Translations under genes and position numbers: made by a program
Shown: positions 1-9,074 of the stretch, in pieces
Numbering within the stretch: the stretch's first letter is position 1
Layout: every line of letters begins with the position of its first letter
Origin: Trileptium ribeirensis
Lineage: Eukaryota; Nematoda; Enoplea; Enoplida; Thoracostomopsidae
Direction of reading: 5' to 3'
Length of the DNA: 13,895 bases
Assembly: GCA_030248225.1 (NCBI GenBank)
Contig: JASANE010017707.1
Span: forward strand, 1-13,895
The notes under the pieces: generated by a model
Told to the model about the DNA's origin: nothing
The model's database searches: none
Seen by the model: only the letters and a program-made list of their open reading frames with translations

Positions 1-290
1 ACTCTTTCGAGGCGTCTAAATACAGATATTTATACAGGGAACTATAATATGTTCTTGTCTAAACCGATTTATCAAAACGCAATATAGAAATGTATTCAAC
101 AACAACACTCAACATTATTTCCAGCTTAATATACAGTATGAAAACTATTTAAAATATTTTAGAACAGGATAGGAATTTGAAAATTTTAGTCAATCAGGCT
201 ACACAAAAAAGCGTGCAATATCATTTTTCGAGAGCTTAATAAAATGAGACGTTTTATTGAATAATTCAGGTTTAGCTGGCAATAGCAATA
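1..290. other. AT-rich sequence without recognisable feature
   Basis: I see no convincing reading frame, repeat or RNA-like structure here. Base composition is strongly AT-rich, like most of the window. Confidence 0.6.
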
Positions 291-295
291 GCTTG

Positions 296-390
296 AGTTG
301 GAAGAAGAGCGGGCCACCTGCGGAGCCCAGCCTTACTCTTCCTTGCCCCGTGGGTTGTGGCGGTTTTGTGTACCCACGCGGGTAATCCGA
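296..390. other. Short GC-rich patch with hairpin potential
   Basis: This patch is clearly more GC-rich than its surroundings. CCGTGGGT at 348-355 can pair with ACCCACGCGG at 372-381 with one extra base, and a tighter alternative pairs TACCC with GGGTA around ACGC near 371-384. It has no open frame or known motif that I recognise. It may be a fragment of a dispersed element, but no second copy is visible in the window. The stretch from 391 to 663 that follows is AT-rich and featureless. Confidence 0.3.
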
Positions 391-663
391 TAAGCATGTG
401 GGAATTCGTTAGCGGTATTAAGAGCTAATAAGTTATAAATTTTTTTGCAAATATCGTTTTGACTGCGTATTCAAATATAATTTCTATGCAGTCAAGAACA
501 ATTTAATAGTTGCTATTAAATTTTGAGAGAACATTTGTACAACTTTCTATAGTTATATCAGATCCGATTTCCAGAGTTTCTATTGATTTTAAAGCTGGTC
601 AATAAAGCTCGGAGCGGAACAGAATTTACTATTCTGCTTCAGAATGCAGAGTAGGTTGGGCCA

Positions 664-1046
664 GTGAGTGAGTGGAATTTTTGCATGTATTTTCAGAGTA
701 TACGTATCCTCATTTCAATCAATCAACCAATCAATACACACATATATGCAGATGGTGACGAAAATTATATGGATTTGAAACACAGTAATCATGATCAAAT
801 TCATGAACCTATGTCCACCAAAATGTATCTATTCAGAGGTAGAAAACTGTGTTATGTGAAAACCAAATCAATGGATGTGTTCGCAAAGCGGTACCGCGTT
901 TTGACACAAATGTGGAATCTGATGTTACAAGGCTGTTCAATGCTGTTCAAAACCCTAAAATCCATCATTACTTTCTTAAGCTGTTTGAATGTTTAAACGC
1001 CAAAACTAGCCTCAGAAATATAATAATAATAGTAATAACAATATAA
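664..1046 (+). other. Overlapping short ORFs, possible decayed or terminal exon
   Basis: Two plus-strand frames overlap here: 664-996 (110 codons) and 849-1046 (65 codons, different frame). Neither matches a family I recognise. A pyrimidine-poor stretch ending in ATATGCAG near 751 could serve as a 3' splice site, and an AATAAA hexamer at 1140-1145 could end a transcript. The second frame contains an amphipathic-looking segment (residues such as ESDVTRLFNAVQ) that reads more like protein than the first frame at the same place. This would fit a frameshift in an old coding sequence. The alternative is chance open frames in AT-rich DNA, which I consider at least as likely. Confidence 0.18.
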
Positions 1047-1157
1047 TTAATTGATGTCCTTGACGTAAAAATTTATGCTCGTTTATAAATGCGATGTCTA
1101 TTTCTACATACGTTTTTACTGTTCTTTTCTACAAGAAGAAATAAATGTTATACAACA

Positions 1158-1174
1158 GTTAGTTAGTTAGTTAG
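1158..1174. repeat. TTAG microsatellite
   Basis: About four perfect tandem copies of the tetranucleotide TTAG (read as GTTA/TTAG). This is a simple repeat with no associated feature. Confidence 0.85.
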
Positions 1175-2095
1175 CTGAAAAAGAAGCACATGTAGAAAAA
1201 GCATAAGCTTTTTAGAAGATATAGCTTTAATTTTATAGTAAATTGGTCATAAATTATACTTAAAATCTAACGCGAAAAAAAGTTCACGGCACCATTAATG
1301 TTTATACAACAATATGTTTGAACATTATAACATCTGCAAACAACTCTGAAAAGCCAGATGTGTTTGAGACAAAATTTATTTATTAAAATTAATTAATCAA
1401 TTAATTATAATAATATTTATTCGTTATTACTATTAATTTCAAAATGTAACTGAAACTTTTTATACATATCTTAATATTATTTATTATTAATTGTATGATT
1501 TTTAATCGATTAAATGCTTATGTTAATGAATACGAATTAAAAAGGTAGGAATATCCTATAGAGATCGAACGTTAGAGGTGCGCTTGTACGTTGTTTATAG
1601 TAAAATTTCTTGCTTATAATGTTAAATTTTGTTTGAACAACCGTTGAATAAGTTACACTCGTGGCTTTTAACACGGCTTCACACATAAAATCAAAATATA
1701 AGTTAGTCAAAATTAAACATTGAGGTAAAAAAATTGGAATTAAAACAAAAAACTAAACATAAATTTTTTTAAATATATAAAACATTAATGTACCAAATGT
1801 ATGAAAAAAGAGAAAATTGTTTTCACCTATCAACGGCAAAGTCAAATAAATCCTTGTTAAAATCTAAAACATATATCTCAAACTGTGAAATAATATTTCC
1901 TGGCTTGAAATTTTGATTATAAAATAAAGCTTTCCACTCTATGATAAAAGTATCCAGTCTTTGATGCATCATATCAAGCCCTGTCCCTATAACGTCGGGG
2001 GGAAACCTTTATATGAGTACTTTAAGGGCAAATATTAGCTCATTATATCGAATCAACGAGCAAAAATGGATGTCCGGTTGTGAAAGTGGGCTAGG
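1175..2095. other. AT-rich sequence without recognisable gene
   Basis: This is low-complexity AT-rich DNA, including a TTAATTAATCAATTAATTA-like self-complementary run near 1386-1406. No reading frame, RNA gene or repeat copy can be supported. A slightly GC-richer piece near 1980-2010 is unexplained. Confidence 0.55.
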
Positions 2096-2119
2096 CTTAG
2101 GTTTACGCTTATTCTTAGG
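2096..2119 (+). repeat. CTTAGG-rich motif, shared with 10489-10511
   Basis: CTTAGGTTTACGCTTATTCTTAGG-like sequence here closely resembles 10489-10511, where the core CTTAG-TTTACGCTAAGACTAAGG recurs in the same orientation. Most positions match over about 24 bases. The motif may be part of a dispersed repeat or a decayed short tandem array. It is too short to classify. Confidence 0.35.
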
Positions 2120-2284
2120 TTTAGCATTTTAGTCTTATATGAATACCCAAATGTAGGGTGGGCTAGATATAATCTTCTATGAAAAGCAAACTCGAAATGA
2201 ACCTTTTGTTCATTAAGGGGCTGAAATAAAATCAGTTTAACTTAGCACATAACTGGTAGCATTTTCACGCATGAATTAATGTGC

Positions 2285-2615
2285 GTTTCGTACAATGTTA
2301 AACAAACGTTTGCCCCAGCGGTGGATTGAACCTGGATCGTTGTTTTATTGCGAGTTCCGTACGTTAGCCACTACACTATCGAGGAGGGTTGCTAGATTCC
2401 TCAAGGAACCTCACAAGGCGAGCGTATAGCAACGCACGTTCAAACGAACGCCCCACGACGAACTGTATTAGTGCATCACGTTGCAATGTACGGTGTTACA
2501 AATGTGTAGCTCCATGTGGGAAAAGTTTTACACGAGCGATCGTGTAAATTTCAATTAGGAGACCCCGAGCTATAGGCTAAATTTAGATCATCCCTTCCCC
2601 CGTAAATAAAATTGA
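2285..2615 (-). repeat. tRNA-like dispersed repeat, copy A
   Basis: First of three head-to-tail repeat copies. On the minus strand it has an RNA polymerase III-type A box (TAGTGTAGTGG, complement of 2368-2378) and a B box (GGTTCAATCC, complement of 2324-2333), spaced about as in a tRNA gene. Shared landmarks with the other copies are a GTACAATGTT-type start, the A/B box module, a GAGGAG..GCT..TTCCTCAAGGAACCTCACAAGG block, a CGCACGTTCAAACG block and a TGTTACAAATGTGT block. The T-stem of the tRNA-like part does not pair well, so this is a derived sequence and not a tRNA gene. By analogy with SINEs the boxes may be the internal promoter. Against a standard SINE, the tRNA-like part sits towards the 3' end of the conserved unit and not at its head. 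Confidence 0.65.
2527..2548. repeat. Perfect 9-bp hairpin in repeat copy A
   Basis: TTTACACGA pairs perfectly with TCGTGTAAA around the four-base loop GCGA. Copy B keeps the GCGA loop context but the stem is degraded, and copy C has lost it. It could be a structural piece of the repeat transcript or a chance palindrome. Confidence 0.6.
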
Positions 2616-2910
2616 AAATCATACAATGTTCACAACAAATTTTGCCGCAGCAGCATATGGAACCTGGGTCGTTTGGCAGCGAGCCATGTCGGTCACTGCG
2701 CTATCAAGGAGCGGCTGCTCGGTTACTTCAGGAACTTCACAAGGTGAGCCGATAGCAAAGCACGTGGAAACGCAGAGCTCAGGACAACCCGACTAGTGCA
2801 TCCCGTGTTCAATGTACGCTGTTCCAAATGTGTGACTCTGTGCGGCAAAGAGTTTAAATCGAGCGATAGTCTAAATCTAAATTATCCGTTTCCAGCAGAA
2901 ATTTATTTTA
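2616..2910 (-). repeat. tRNA-like dispersed repeat, copy B
   Basis: Second head-to-tail copy, offset 331 bases from copy A when measured at the ACCTGG(A/G)TCG landmark (2331 and 2662). The minus-strand A box is TAGCGCAGTGA (complement of 2693-2703). The B box is eroded to GGTTCCATAT. The GGTTACTTCAGGAACTTCACAAGG block and the block corresponding to CAATGTACGCTGTTCCAAATGTGTG are clearly shared with A and C. Confidence 0.65.
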
Positions 2911-3160
2911 ATATCGGGCAATGTTGAACGAATTTTTTGCTTAGTGCCGCATTGAACCAGAATCGTTTGGCCACGAGCCATGTATTGTAGCCACTAAGTT
3001 ACCTAGGAGTTGTTACTCGGTTACTTCAGGAAGCTCACAAAGCAACTAATAACAATGCACGTGGACACGCACGCCCCACGACAAGCTCGAATATTCCATC
3101 GCGTTACAATGCATGCTGTTACAAATGTGTGACTTTACTCGGGAAAGGGCTAAATTCGTG
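2911..3160 (-). repeat. tRNA-like dispersed repeat, copy C
   Basis: Third head-to-tail copy, offset 294 bases from copy B (landmarks 2662 and 2956). The minus-strand A box is TAACTTAGTGG (complement of 2991-3001) and the B box is GGTTCAATGC (complement of 2949-2958). It shares the GGTTACTTCAGGAAGCTCACAAAG, CACGTGGACACGCACGCCCC and TGTTACAAATGTGTGACT blocks with the neighbouring copies. The three copies differ at many positions, so the array is old. Confidence 0.65.
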
Positions 3161-3588
3161 TAGATTCAGATACGTTTGTCTAGCTGTTTAAAGGCTTTCT
3201 TTGTTTTTACCGTTACATATTTATTAACATATCTTCAATAGCCTGAGTAAACAGTTGAGACAGCAATAGCAATTACCTGCTCGGACGTTTGTGACGGTGG
3301 CCGTGTTCTGTGTTCTAGGCTTTGAAATCCGTGGAGTATGTCGTCCTAGAACGAATTCAATACAGCACTATTAGCACGCGGTTTTCAATCATATACAGGG
3401 CGGTCAACAGTGTTCACAGTTCATTTAGTAATATGATATTCGGGTTGAGATAAAAGTTTTAGGATTACTTGTAAATACAAAATATAAAATTAGGGAATTA
3501 GGAAAACTGTCCTATTATCAAGAAATACACTAGATCGCCTTATAATTTAAAAATAAAACGCATTTAATTTTTTATTGGAGCAAATGTA
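3161..3588. other. No recognisable feature
   Basis: Mixed-composition sequence. A GC-richer piece at about 3275-3350 has no frame or repeat partner that I can identify in the window. Confidence 0.5.
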
Positions 3589-3590
3589 AA

Positions 3591-3790
3591 ATTAGGTCGT
3601 GATAAAGGTGTAGCCTAAAGGTCTGACTCCTCTAAGCAAAATTAGGTAATGATAAAGGTGTAGCCTATAGGTCTGACTCCTTTAAGCACAATTAGGTCAT
3701 GATAAAGGTGTAGCCTATATGTCCGACTCCTTTAAGCAAAATTAGGTCATGATAATTGTGTAGCCTATAGGTCCGACTACTTTAAACAAA
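3591..3790. repeat. Minisatellite, four 50-bp units
   Basis: Units start at 3591, 3641, 3691 and 3741, each with ATTAGGT, and all are exactly 50 bases long. Each unit reads ATTAGGT, then GATAA-GTGTAGCCTA, then GTC(T/C)GACT, then TTTAA(G/A)CA. Differences between units are single-base substitutions without indels. Three of the four contain the 8-base palindrome CCTATAGG or a one-base variant. A fifth unit begins at 3791 (ATTTTAG) and is lost at once. Confidence 0.95.
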
Positions 3791-3889
3791 ATTTTAGCTT
3801 CTTCGAGGCCCTGAACCCACCCTGCATGCACAAGTTATGCGATTAATTGTGTGAAAAATTACAAAGGTTTTTAAAAAAATTGTAGCAAC

Positions 3890-4072
3890 TTAAGAAATTT
3901 ATGAGTAAAATTAGAGAGGCCAGAGAAAAGTTTCGGTAACCATCCCACTGCTGGCCTACATTCCGCTGGGACCATATACCCCATATAAGCTAACGGACCT
4001 TAGGCACCTATATATATTATGAATGTTGAAAAATTGTATACTAATCAGTAGCTGTATACTAGAACTGGTTGC
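3890..4072 (+). repeat. Dispersed repeat R1
   Basis: Shares with R2 (4960-5122) the blocks TTATGAGTAAAA, GAGAGGCCAGAGAAAAGTT, a CTGGCC block, GCACCTATATAT, TTGAATGTT or TGAATGTTGAAAAATTG, and ATCAGTAG-TGTATACTA. R1 and R2 face the same way and are alike over their whole length, with several small indels. No coding potential or tRNA-like box is seen. The family is unidentified. Confidence 0.7.
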
Positions 4073-4339
4073 GTCATGGAACTTTTGGTTTGTCGAATAA
4101 CAAATAATCTATCATAAAGCCAAACAATGTATACCAAACACGGCAATAACAATATGTAAATGTTTAAACCAATAAATAAATTTAAAATATACATTTGGAA
4201 GCTAAACACTACAACCTATCATCATAATCTCTAAATAACCTTTAGCAGTCTCACTAGAGACCAATTTCGAAGACTCAACTATTGTAGGTATACTGACAGA
4301 CATACCACAGTGATAACGCAAATAAGTAAATCAATACTT

Positions 4340-4815
4340 TTATATGTTCTAATTTCTACTACTACACGCACACCGAACCAGTGGTTGAGGGAGGTATCCC
4401 CTGAGGCCTCGTACCGCACGTCAGGTGGCCCTGGTGTGCCTTCTGGAGGAACCACCCTGCCCCGCCAATCTGGGACTGAACACTCCAACCCTCTCGCGGA
4501 AAGTTTTTGCAAAAACATAAGAAAATTGGAAAAAATGAAACAAAAATTGGGGTGAAATTGTCTAAAATGAGGGTGCGACGGGGGAGAGGTGGCCAATTTT
4601 TTGTCACCACCTCCCTGGTGAAACCCCACGACGCGCTTCTATACTCCTAAAACGACCTCCTCCTCTCCAGCGAGCACCGGCTACCCGTCTGAGAACTGGG
4701 AGCGTCGGCATGTATGTAATACTACAACCATCAGTAGTGGCGTAGTTGAGGATGACGGCCTAGATTGTGGGCAGTACCCCAATCGAAGTAGTCCCCTTAA
4801 TGTATCATATCATAT
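4340..4815. mobile_element. GC-rich insertion, probable retroelement fragment
   Basis: A block much richer in GC than its surroundings, bounded on both sides by AT-rich DNA. It has proline- and glycine-rich open stretches on both strands (for example 4310-4555 plus and 4279-4629 minus). These are probably by-products of its composition, and none matches a protein that I recognise. It ends near TATCATATCATATT (about 4803-4816), a short direct repeat of ATCAT. Such a tail is reminiscent of RTE-type elements. I infer an untranslated or terminal region of a retroelement; this rests on composition and tail only. No clear target-site duplication was found. Confidence 0.35.
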
Positions 4816-4959
4816 TTTGTGGCTGTTGCAACAGAAGAATACAGCAATAAACAATAAAGAATCTATACTAAGACGTCGAAATAATTATCGAATTTTTCTA
4901 CGACATTATTATGATTTGTTGTTAACTACATTCACATTCTCTTTCGTTCTTCGCATCTG

Positions 4960-5122
4960 AAGAAAGTTATGAGTAAAAATTGGAGAGGCCAGAGAAAAGT
5001 TCCGGTTACCTCTGGCCAGCCTCCCGCTGACACCATCTAACCCATCTATCCTAATGCACCTATATATGTTTTGAATGTTCAAAAATTGGATATTGATCAG
5101 TAGTTGTATACTAAAACTAATT
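4960..5122 (+). repeat. Dispersed repeat R2
   Basis: Second copy of the family described at 3890-4072. R1 and R2 are direct repeats about 1.07 kb apart and flank the GC-rich insertion. Either they are two independent insertions or they are the ends of one composite element. The inverted third copy at 5660-5760 favours an ordinary dispersed family. Confidence 0.7.
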
Positions 5123-5659
5123 ATAACCTATTAATACTTGATTTGATAAAAGTATTCAGTAGAATCCATATGATCCCACTAAATTACCCACACCATTTCT
5201 AACTAACAAATTAGTTTTGGCTCGTTTGAACTATCGGAACTATTGAATGAGACTTCTTGTGATACAATTAACAAAGTTGAAAGTTGAGTGATTTGAAACT
5301 TTAAAAGCTGGACAATGATAATCGTTTAGTATAGAGTTTGTTAATAAGTATCAGTAAGCGGTAGGGCTTCAAGGTCATCTTATGCTTGGATATTGCTAGC
5401 AAGATAGCTTAGTATGCACCACCGAATAGACATAAATAAATAGTAAATTATTGATTCTTTTGGGCTAAATGACATGTAATGATTATTGTTTGTTATATTT
5501 TAAAATATTCTTTTTTTTCTGGTTGCACTGATTGTTACCATTTGTTCTAGTAGAAACGAAAAAATGGGTGTAGCCATGATTAGTTAAATATAAGCTCGGC
5601 GTTTTAACGATAAATCAAACAAAATTTCGAGTTATAGATAGCTATATCATTAGTGTTCA
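5123..5659. other. AT-rich sequence without recognisable feature
   Basis: No supported reading frame, repeat or structured RNA is seen. It contains short AT runs only. Confidence 0.55.
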
Positions 5660-5760
5660 AGGCCCACCTGCTTAGGGGAGATACATGGAATAAGTGAGAG
5701 ACTAGGCCAGGGGTAAGCAAAAAATTTCCTGTCTCTCTCAATTTTTCCTCATAAGTTTCG
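5660..5760 (-). repeat. Dispersed repeat R3, inverted and degraded
   Basis: Read on the minus strand it gives TTATGAGGAAAAATTGAGAG, then GACAGGAAA, then TTACCCCTGGCC, and further on CCATGTATCTCCCCTAAGC. These align with TTATGAGTAAAAATTGGAGA, CCAGAGAAAAG and TTACCTCTGGCC of R2 in the same order. It is shorter and more diverged than R1 and R2. Confidence 0.5.
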
Positions 5761-6151
5761 CCGGTTTCCGCAATTGTCCCTTAAGTTTTTTATAATTCTG
5801 CATATAACTGCTACAAATTTTACGCGCTTGGTAGGGCTGATGTTGGATCTCAAAAAGATAAATATGGAATAAGGCTCAAGACGCTTTATTGGTAATAACC
5901 CTCCTACACTTTCTATGGTAACCGGTAAGCTGAATATATCTGCTAAAGTTATAAGATGTTCCCAATAAAAATTATGAATAAATTTACTGAAAAGTATGCA
6001 ATATGATATTTTTCACTAACTAAAGCAATTCTTGAAGAGATTAGTTCTAAACTGTTCGGAAATGTTTCGAAAATTTTTTCATTTTGCCAATTCCTGTGGC
6101 ATGCAATATATTTGAAGAAAACAATATTTCCATTCCAAAGCAATAGTTACT
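5761..6151. other. No recognisable feature
   Basis: AT-rich. A 64-codon minus-strand frame at 5949-6143 has no recognisable motif and I treat it as chance. The last bases contain GTTACT (6146-6151), which recurs just after the foldback element. Confidence 0.5.
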
Positions 6152-6753
6152 ATATAGCTCCGGGTTCTTTTCCATTATCCACCCCAACCCGCGTTTGCCC
6201 AAAAATGGTCAGATTCTGGAAATTTTGGTATTTTTGTGATCCTCATACCTCCACTGATAATTTCAACAAAAAATCAAATTTTTAAAATTTTAGATTTTTT
6301 GGGTTCCCCTTGGGAACTCAAAAATTTTTTTCTTAAAAATTGTATTTTTACCCACCATTTGACGCGGTTATACCAGCTTAATCGAACCCTGTTGTTTCTA
6401 ATGACAGGATCCTAAGTTATGGCCCAAACTGTTCAATTGCTCTCAGCCTTCTATAGTTTTTGGCCATACCTTAAGATCCGGTTGTCGGATTTCGTTAAAA
6501 GTAACATCATTCGATTCAGCTCGTCAATCCGCGTCAAATGGTAGGTGAAAATACAATTTTAACACAAATTTTTTGAGTTCCCGAGGGGGGACACTCGGGA
6601 CCCAAAAAATATAAAATTTTAAAAATTCGATTTTTTGGTTTAAATGATCAGGGAAGGCTCGTGTATCACAAAAATACCAAAAATCCCTGAATCTGACCAT
6701 TTTTGGCCAAACGCTGGCTGTGGAGGGATAATGGAAAAGAACCTAACTCCGTT
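6152..6753. mobile_element. Palindromic foldback element (MITE-like), about 600 bp
   Basis: Nearly the whole segment is one inverted repeat. Perfect paired blocks are GGTTCTTTTCCATTATCC at 6163-6180 with its complement at 6726-6743 (18 bp), AAAAATGGTCAGATTC at 6201-6216 with 6689-6704 (16 bp), and ACCATTTGACGCGG at 6354-6367 with 6529-6542 (14 bp). Weaker pairing continues to GGATCCTAAGTTATGGCC (6407-6424) against 6462-6479. The unpaired centre is only a few tens of bases around 6440. The right arm has its own side hairpin, TCCCGAG (6579-6585) with CTCGGGA (6594-6600). The sequence GTTACT occurs at 6146-6151 and 6754-6759 and may be a 6-bp target-site duplication. No transposase frame is present, so if mobile it would depend on another element. 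The superfamily is not identified. Confidence 0.8.
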
Positions 6754-6756
6754 GTT

Positions 6757-6858
6757 ACTTTGCGCAACTTTCACACAATGAGCATGGGTTCGACCACTCA
6801 CACCGGCTTCAGTTTGTCAAACATTGCGCGATACACAAATTCACTCGTGCATTTCGGT
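6757..6858 (+). repeat. tRNA-like dispersed repeat, copy E (partial)
   Basis: This lies in the opposite orientation to copies A-D. It shares GGCTTCAGTTTGTCAAACAT and GATACACAAATT with the minus strand of copy D, and carries a B-box-like GGGTTCGACC (6786-6795). The A-box end is missing, and the copy starts right at the foldback element. The element or a deletion therefore replaced the missing part. The T-stem does not pair canonically. Confidence 0.6.
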
Positions 6859-7859
6859 CAGGACAAACGAGACTAGATTAGAATACAGTAAATCGTTATT
6901 TTGAAAGAATTTAACTACAATCAAAACAACAAAATTATAACTGATGTTCGAATTACCTGTAGCATCAAATCTGACAACAATGTCATGGTTGTTGCTTTAA
7001 CTAAGATTGTGCTGCACAATTTAGCTAGATTAATTACTTAGGTAATAGTTGTTCGCATAAGAAATATGATATACAACATTATATTTAACTAATTCATGGA
7101 ATTTGGTGATTATATAACTATACAATTCACGGAACACAGTTATATAAAAATCTGTTTTAGGTTATTTAATAAGCAATATATTTTGTTTATCGACAATAAA
7201 TAGGCTCAGTAAAAATGCTTTTACAACAAAATAGTATATCCTGAAATATATACGGTCAGTATACACCGAAATAGTTGAAAAATGCATGATCAGATTAGCG
7301 AATAAGATTGTAAGATTAAATAAAAAAATTATTTGAACCTTGAAATCAGATAAGTTCGGAAATTGCCGTAATGTGATCTATATACCCAGCATAATCTCGA
7401 GCAATAATTTAGCATTGGTTATCGTTTATATAAGACTAAAATAGCATTCATACATTCAAACATTTAGCTCATGATTGAAAAGTATTTTTCCGCATGTTTG
7501 GCGAATATGAACGTGTATTGTTCTAATCTTTGGAGCACATTATTTAAGCAAATCACTCATAACGAAGGCATTTTGAAAAATTTTCGAGCTCAAAAGTTAA
7601 CAAAACACTACAAGAAGTCTGAAGCTTCGCAATATAGACTACACTGCCACCAGTGCATATGCTGCCATCATAAGCTATACTGTCATCAATAAAAAACTTT
7701 ATGTGTTTGAAAACAGTAACCGAGATGCTACATTTCATCTAGTTGGTGGAAAACGACATAACATTGACTACCAATTCTTAAACCGTCAAGGCAAAGTGTC
7801 CGTCCTGTTAAGCTAAAGAAGGGGGATAGGGCGTCCAGTCTAAAACATCTGCTAAGAAA
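6859..7859. other. AT-rich sequence without supported gene
   Basis: Short frames exist (7471-7692 plus, 7553-7738 minus, 7728-7943 minus), but none has a recognisable domain and they overlap each other. Between 7640 and 7690 there is a degenerate CTGCCA(C/T)CA-like repetition. I see nothing else up to the start of the LINE relic. Confidence 0.5.
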
Positions 7860-8735
7860 CAGAGACTCCTTCACTGTACTTACATTAACTCTCGCAGTAT
7901 CTGTAATAAAGTACCAGAGTTCTACATGCGCTTTTAGCTTCAAATACTTTCTAAGTTATTGCTATTAGTAAAACTTGGCTTTTCGACCGCACTCCTAGCT
8001 CTATGCCTAGGTTCCCAAATTATCGGCTGGTTACAGTTGATAGAGTGCGGCATCGCATGAGGAGGTGCAGTTGCACTCATAATTCATAAAACACTCAACT
8101 CAAATATTGTAAAATTCATAATATTCCTGAAACATTTCTATCGTTAGAAGTTGTGGATGTAGAGCTTCTTTTAACCAAAAAAGTACGTTTTTGTGGGTAT
8201 TTACCATCCGCCGAACGCTTTCAGCTGATTATACTATACTTCTTTGCGACTTTATGTGTTTTATATGCAATATTACTTGGTCTAGTTTTTATTACTGGTG
8301 ATTTCAAGTTACCTGTCCTTGAAGTTATTACCCTTCATTTCCAAAAATACACGAGTATGGCATCTTTTGCAACTGCGTGTTTGAATCCAGTTTATACTAA
8401 GCTGTAAATTTTCCTACTCGGAACAACAAAACCTTAGATTTGGTCCTTTCTACCATACTAAGCTTTTTATGTTAATTGTGGCCTTACACGCCATTTTCAA
8501 CATCCGATCATGTATCAATAAATTTCAAGATTCAGGCATACGTTCCATATTTACACAAACATAGGCTGATTATTTACAATTTAAAAAAACCGACTTTAAA
8601 CAGCTGAATACATTCTTGTTATTAGTTGATTTGGGATTTTCTGGTTAACAGTGTCTACTATATATGATAAATTGCAACTATTTTATAAACGACATTACGA
8701 GTCCAAAATGAAAGTTGCAGATAGCACCTAAACTT
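7860..8735 (+). pseudogene. LINE ORF2 relic: APE-type endonuclease domain plus linker
   Basis: This is a decayed non-LTR retrotransposon endonuclease, readable only by switching frames. The blocks follow family order. INSRSICNKV (from 7884) matches the usual LNxRSxxNK entry. A GGAVALIIHK block (from 8061) matches the glycine-rich GGGVA segment. VVDVELLLTKKVRFCG follows (from about 8150). VFITGDFKLP contains GDF at 8297-8305, with K where the family has N. TRNNKTLDLVLS (about 8416-8451) matches the xTRxxxxLDLV motif. PFSTSDH (8491-8511) carries the C-terminal SDH catalytic triplet. KTDFKQLNTFLLLVD (from 8586) resembles the linker before the reverse transcriptase. These blocks fall in three frames with several in-frame stops, so no product is possible. 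The family is of CR1/Jockey type by overall resemblance; the exact clade is not determinable here. The reverse transcriptase core expected next is absent. Confidence 0.85.
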
Positions 8736-9000
8736 GAGGGAGGTAATAAGATGACTGGTACTAAGTTGTTTTCTTTGTTCATAACTATAAAACTCAACAA
8801 CGATCAGTATTGCTTGTATCCAACTAAAAGAATCAAATAGCTATAATCATACTAGATATGTACATAGCCTGCAAAATGTTTTTCCCCTGAACGGCAAAGT
8901 AATTGAAATGTAATATTATGCCAGAATCCCTACGATGAAATATGTTATGTAAAAAACAAATTCTTAAATAAACAGTTTTTTGTCAACGATTATCTACAGC

Positions 9001-9059
9001 AAATAAGACTAGTTATCTGGCAAACAAGACTACTTATCAAACAAGACAAGATATCTGGC
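9001..9059. repeat. Short tandem repeat, three units of 17-21 bp
   Basis: Units begin AAATAAGACTA (9001), AAACAAGACTA (9022) and AAACAAGACAA (9039). The first and last end in TATCTGGC, and the middle one lacks the TGGC end. It lies just upstream of tRNA-like repeat copy D. The stretch 8736-9000 before it has no recognisable feature. Confidence 0.8.
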
Positions 9060-9074
9060 AATTAACCCTTTCAT

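Noticed and set aside
2096..2119. Interstitial telomere repeat
   Set aside because: The CTTAGG-like units are too few and too irregular, and the same motif at 10489-10511 sits in a larger dispersed context.
4279..4629. Open frames on both strands of the GC-rich block
   Set aside because: Three overlapping frames on opposite strands, explained by GC-rich composition with few stops; no known motif.
3890..5122. R1 and R2 as long terminal repeats of an LTR retrotransposon
   Set aside because: No TG..CA ends, primer-binding site or polypurine tract was seen between them, and a third, inverted copy lies outside.
7471..7943. Short frames of 61-73 codons on both strands
   Set aside because: They overlap each other, show no domain, and the rightmost is antisense to the start of the LINE endonuclease relic.
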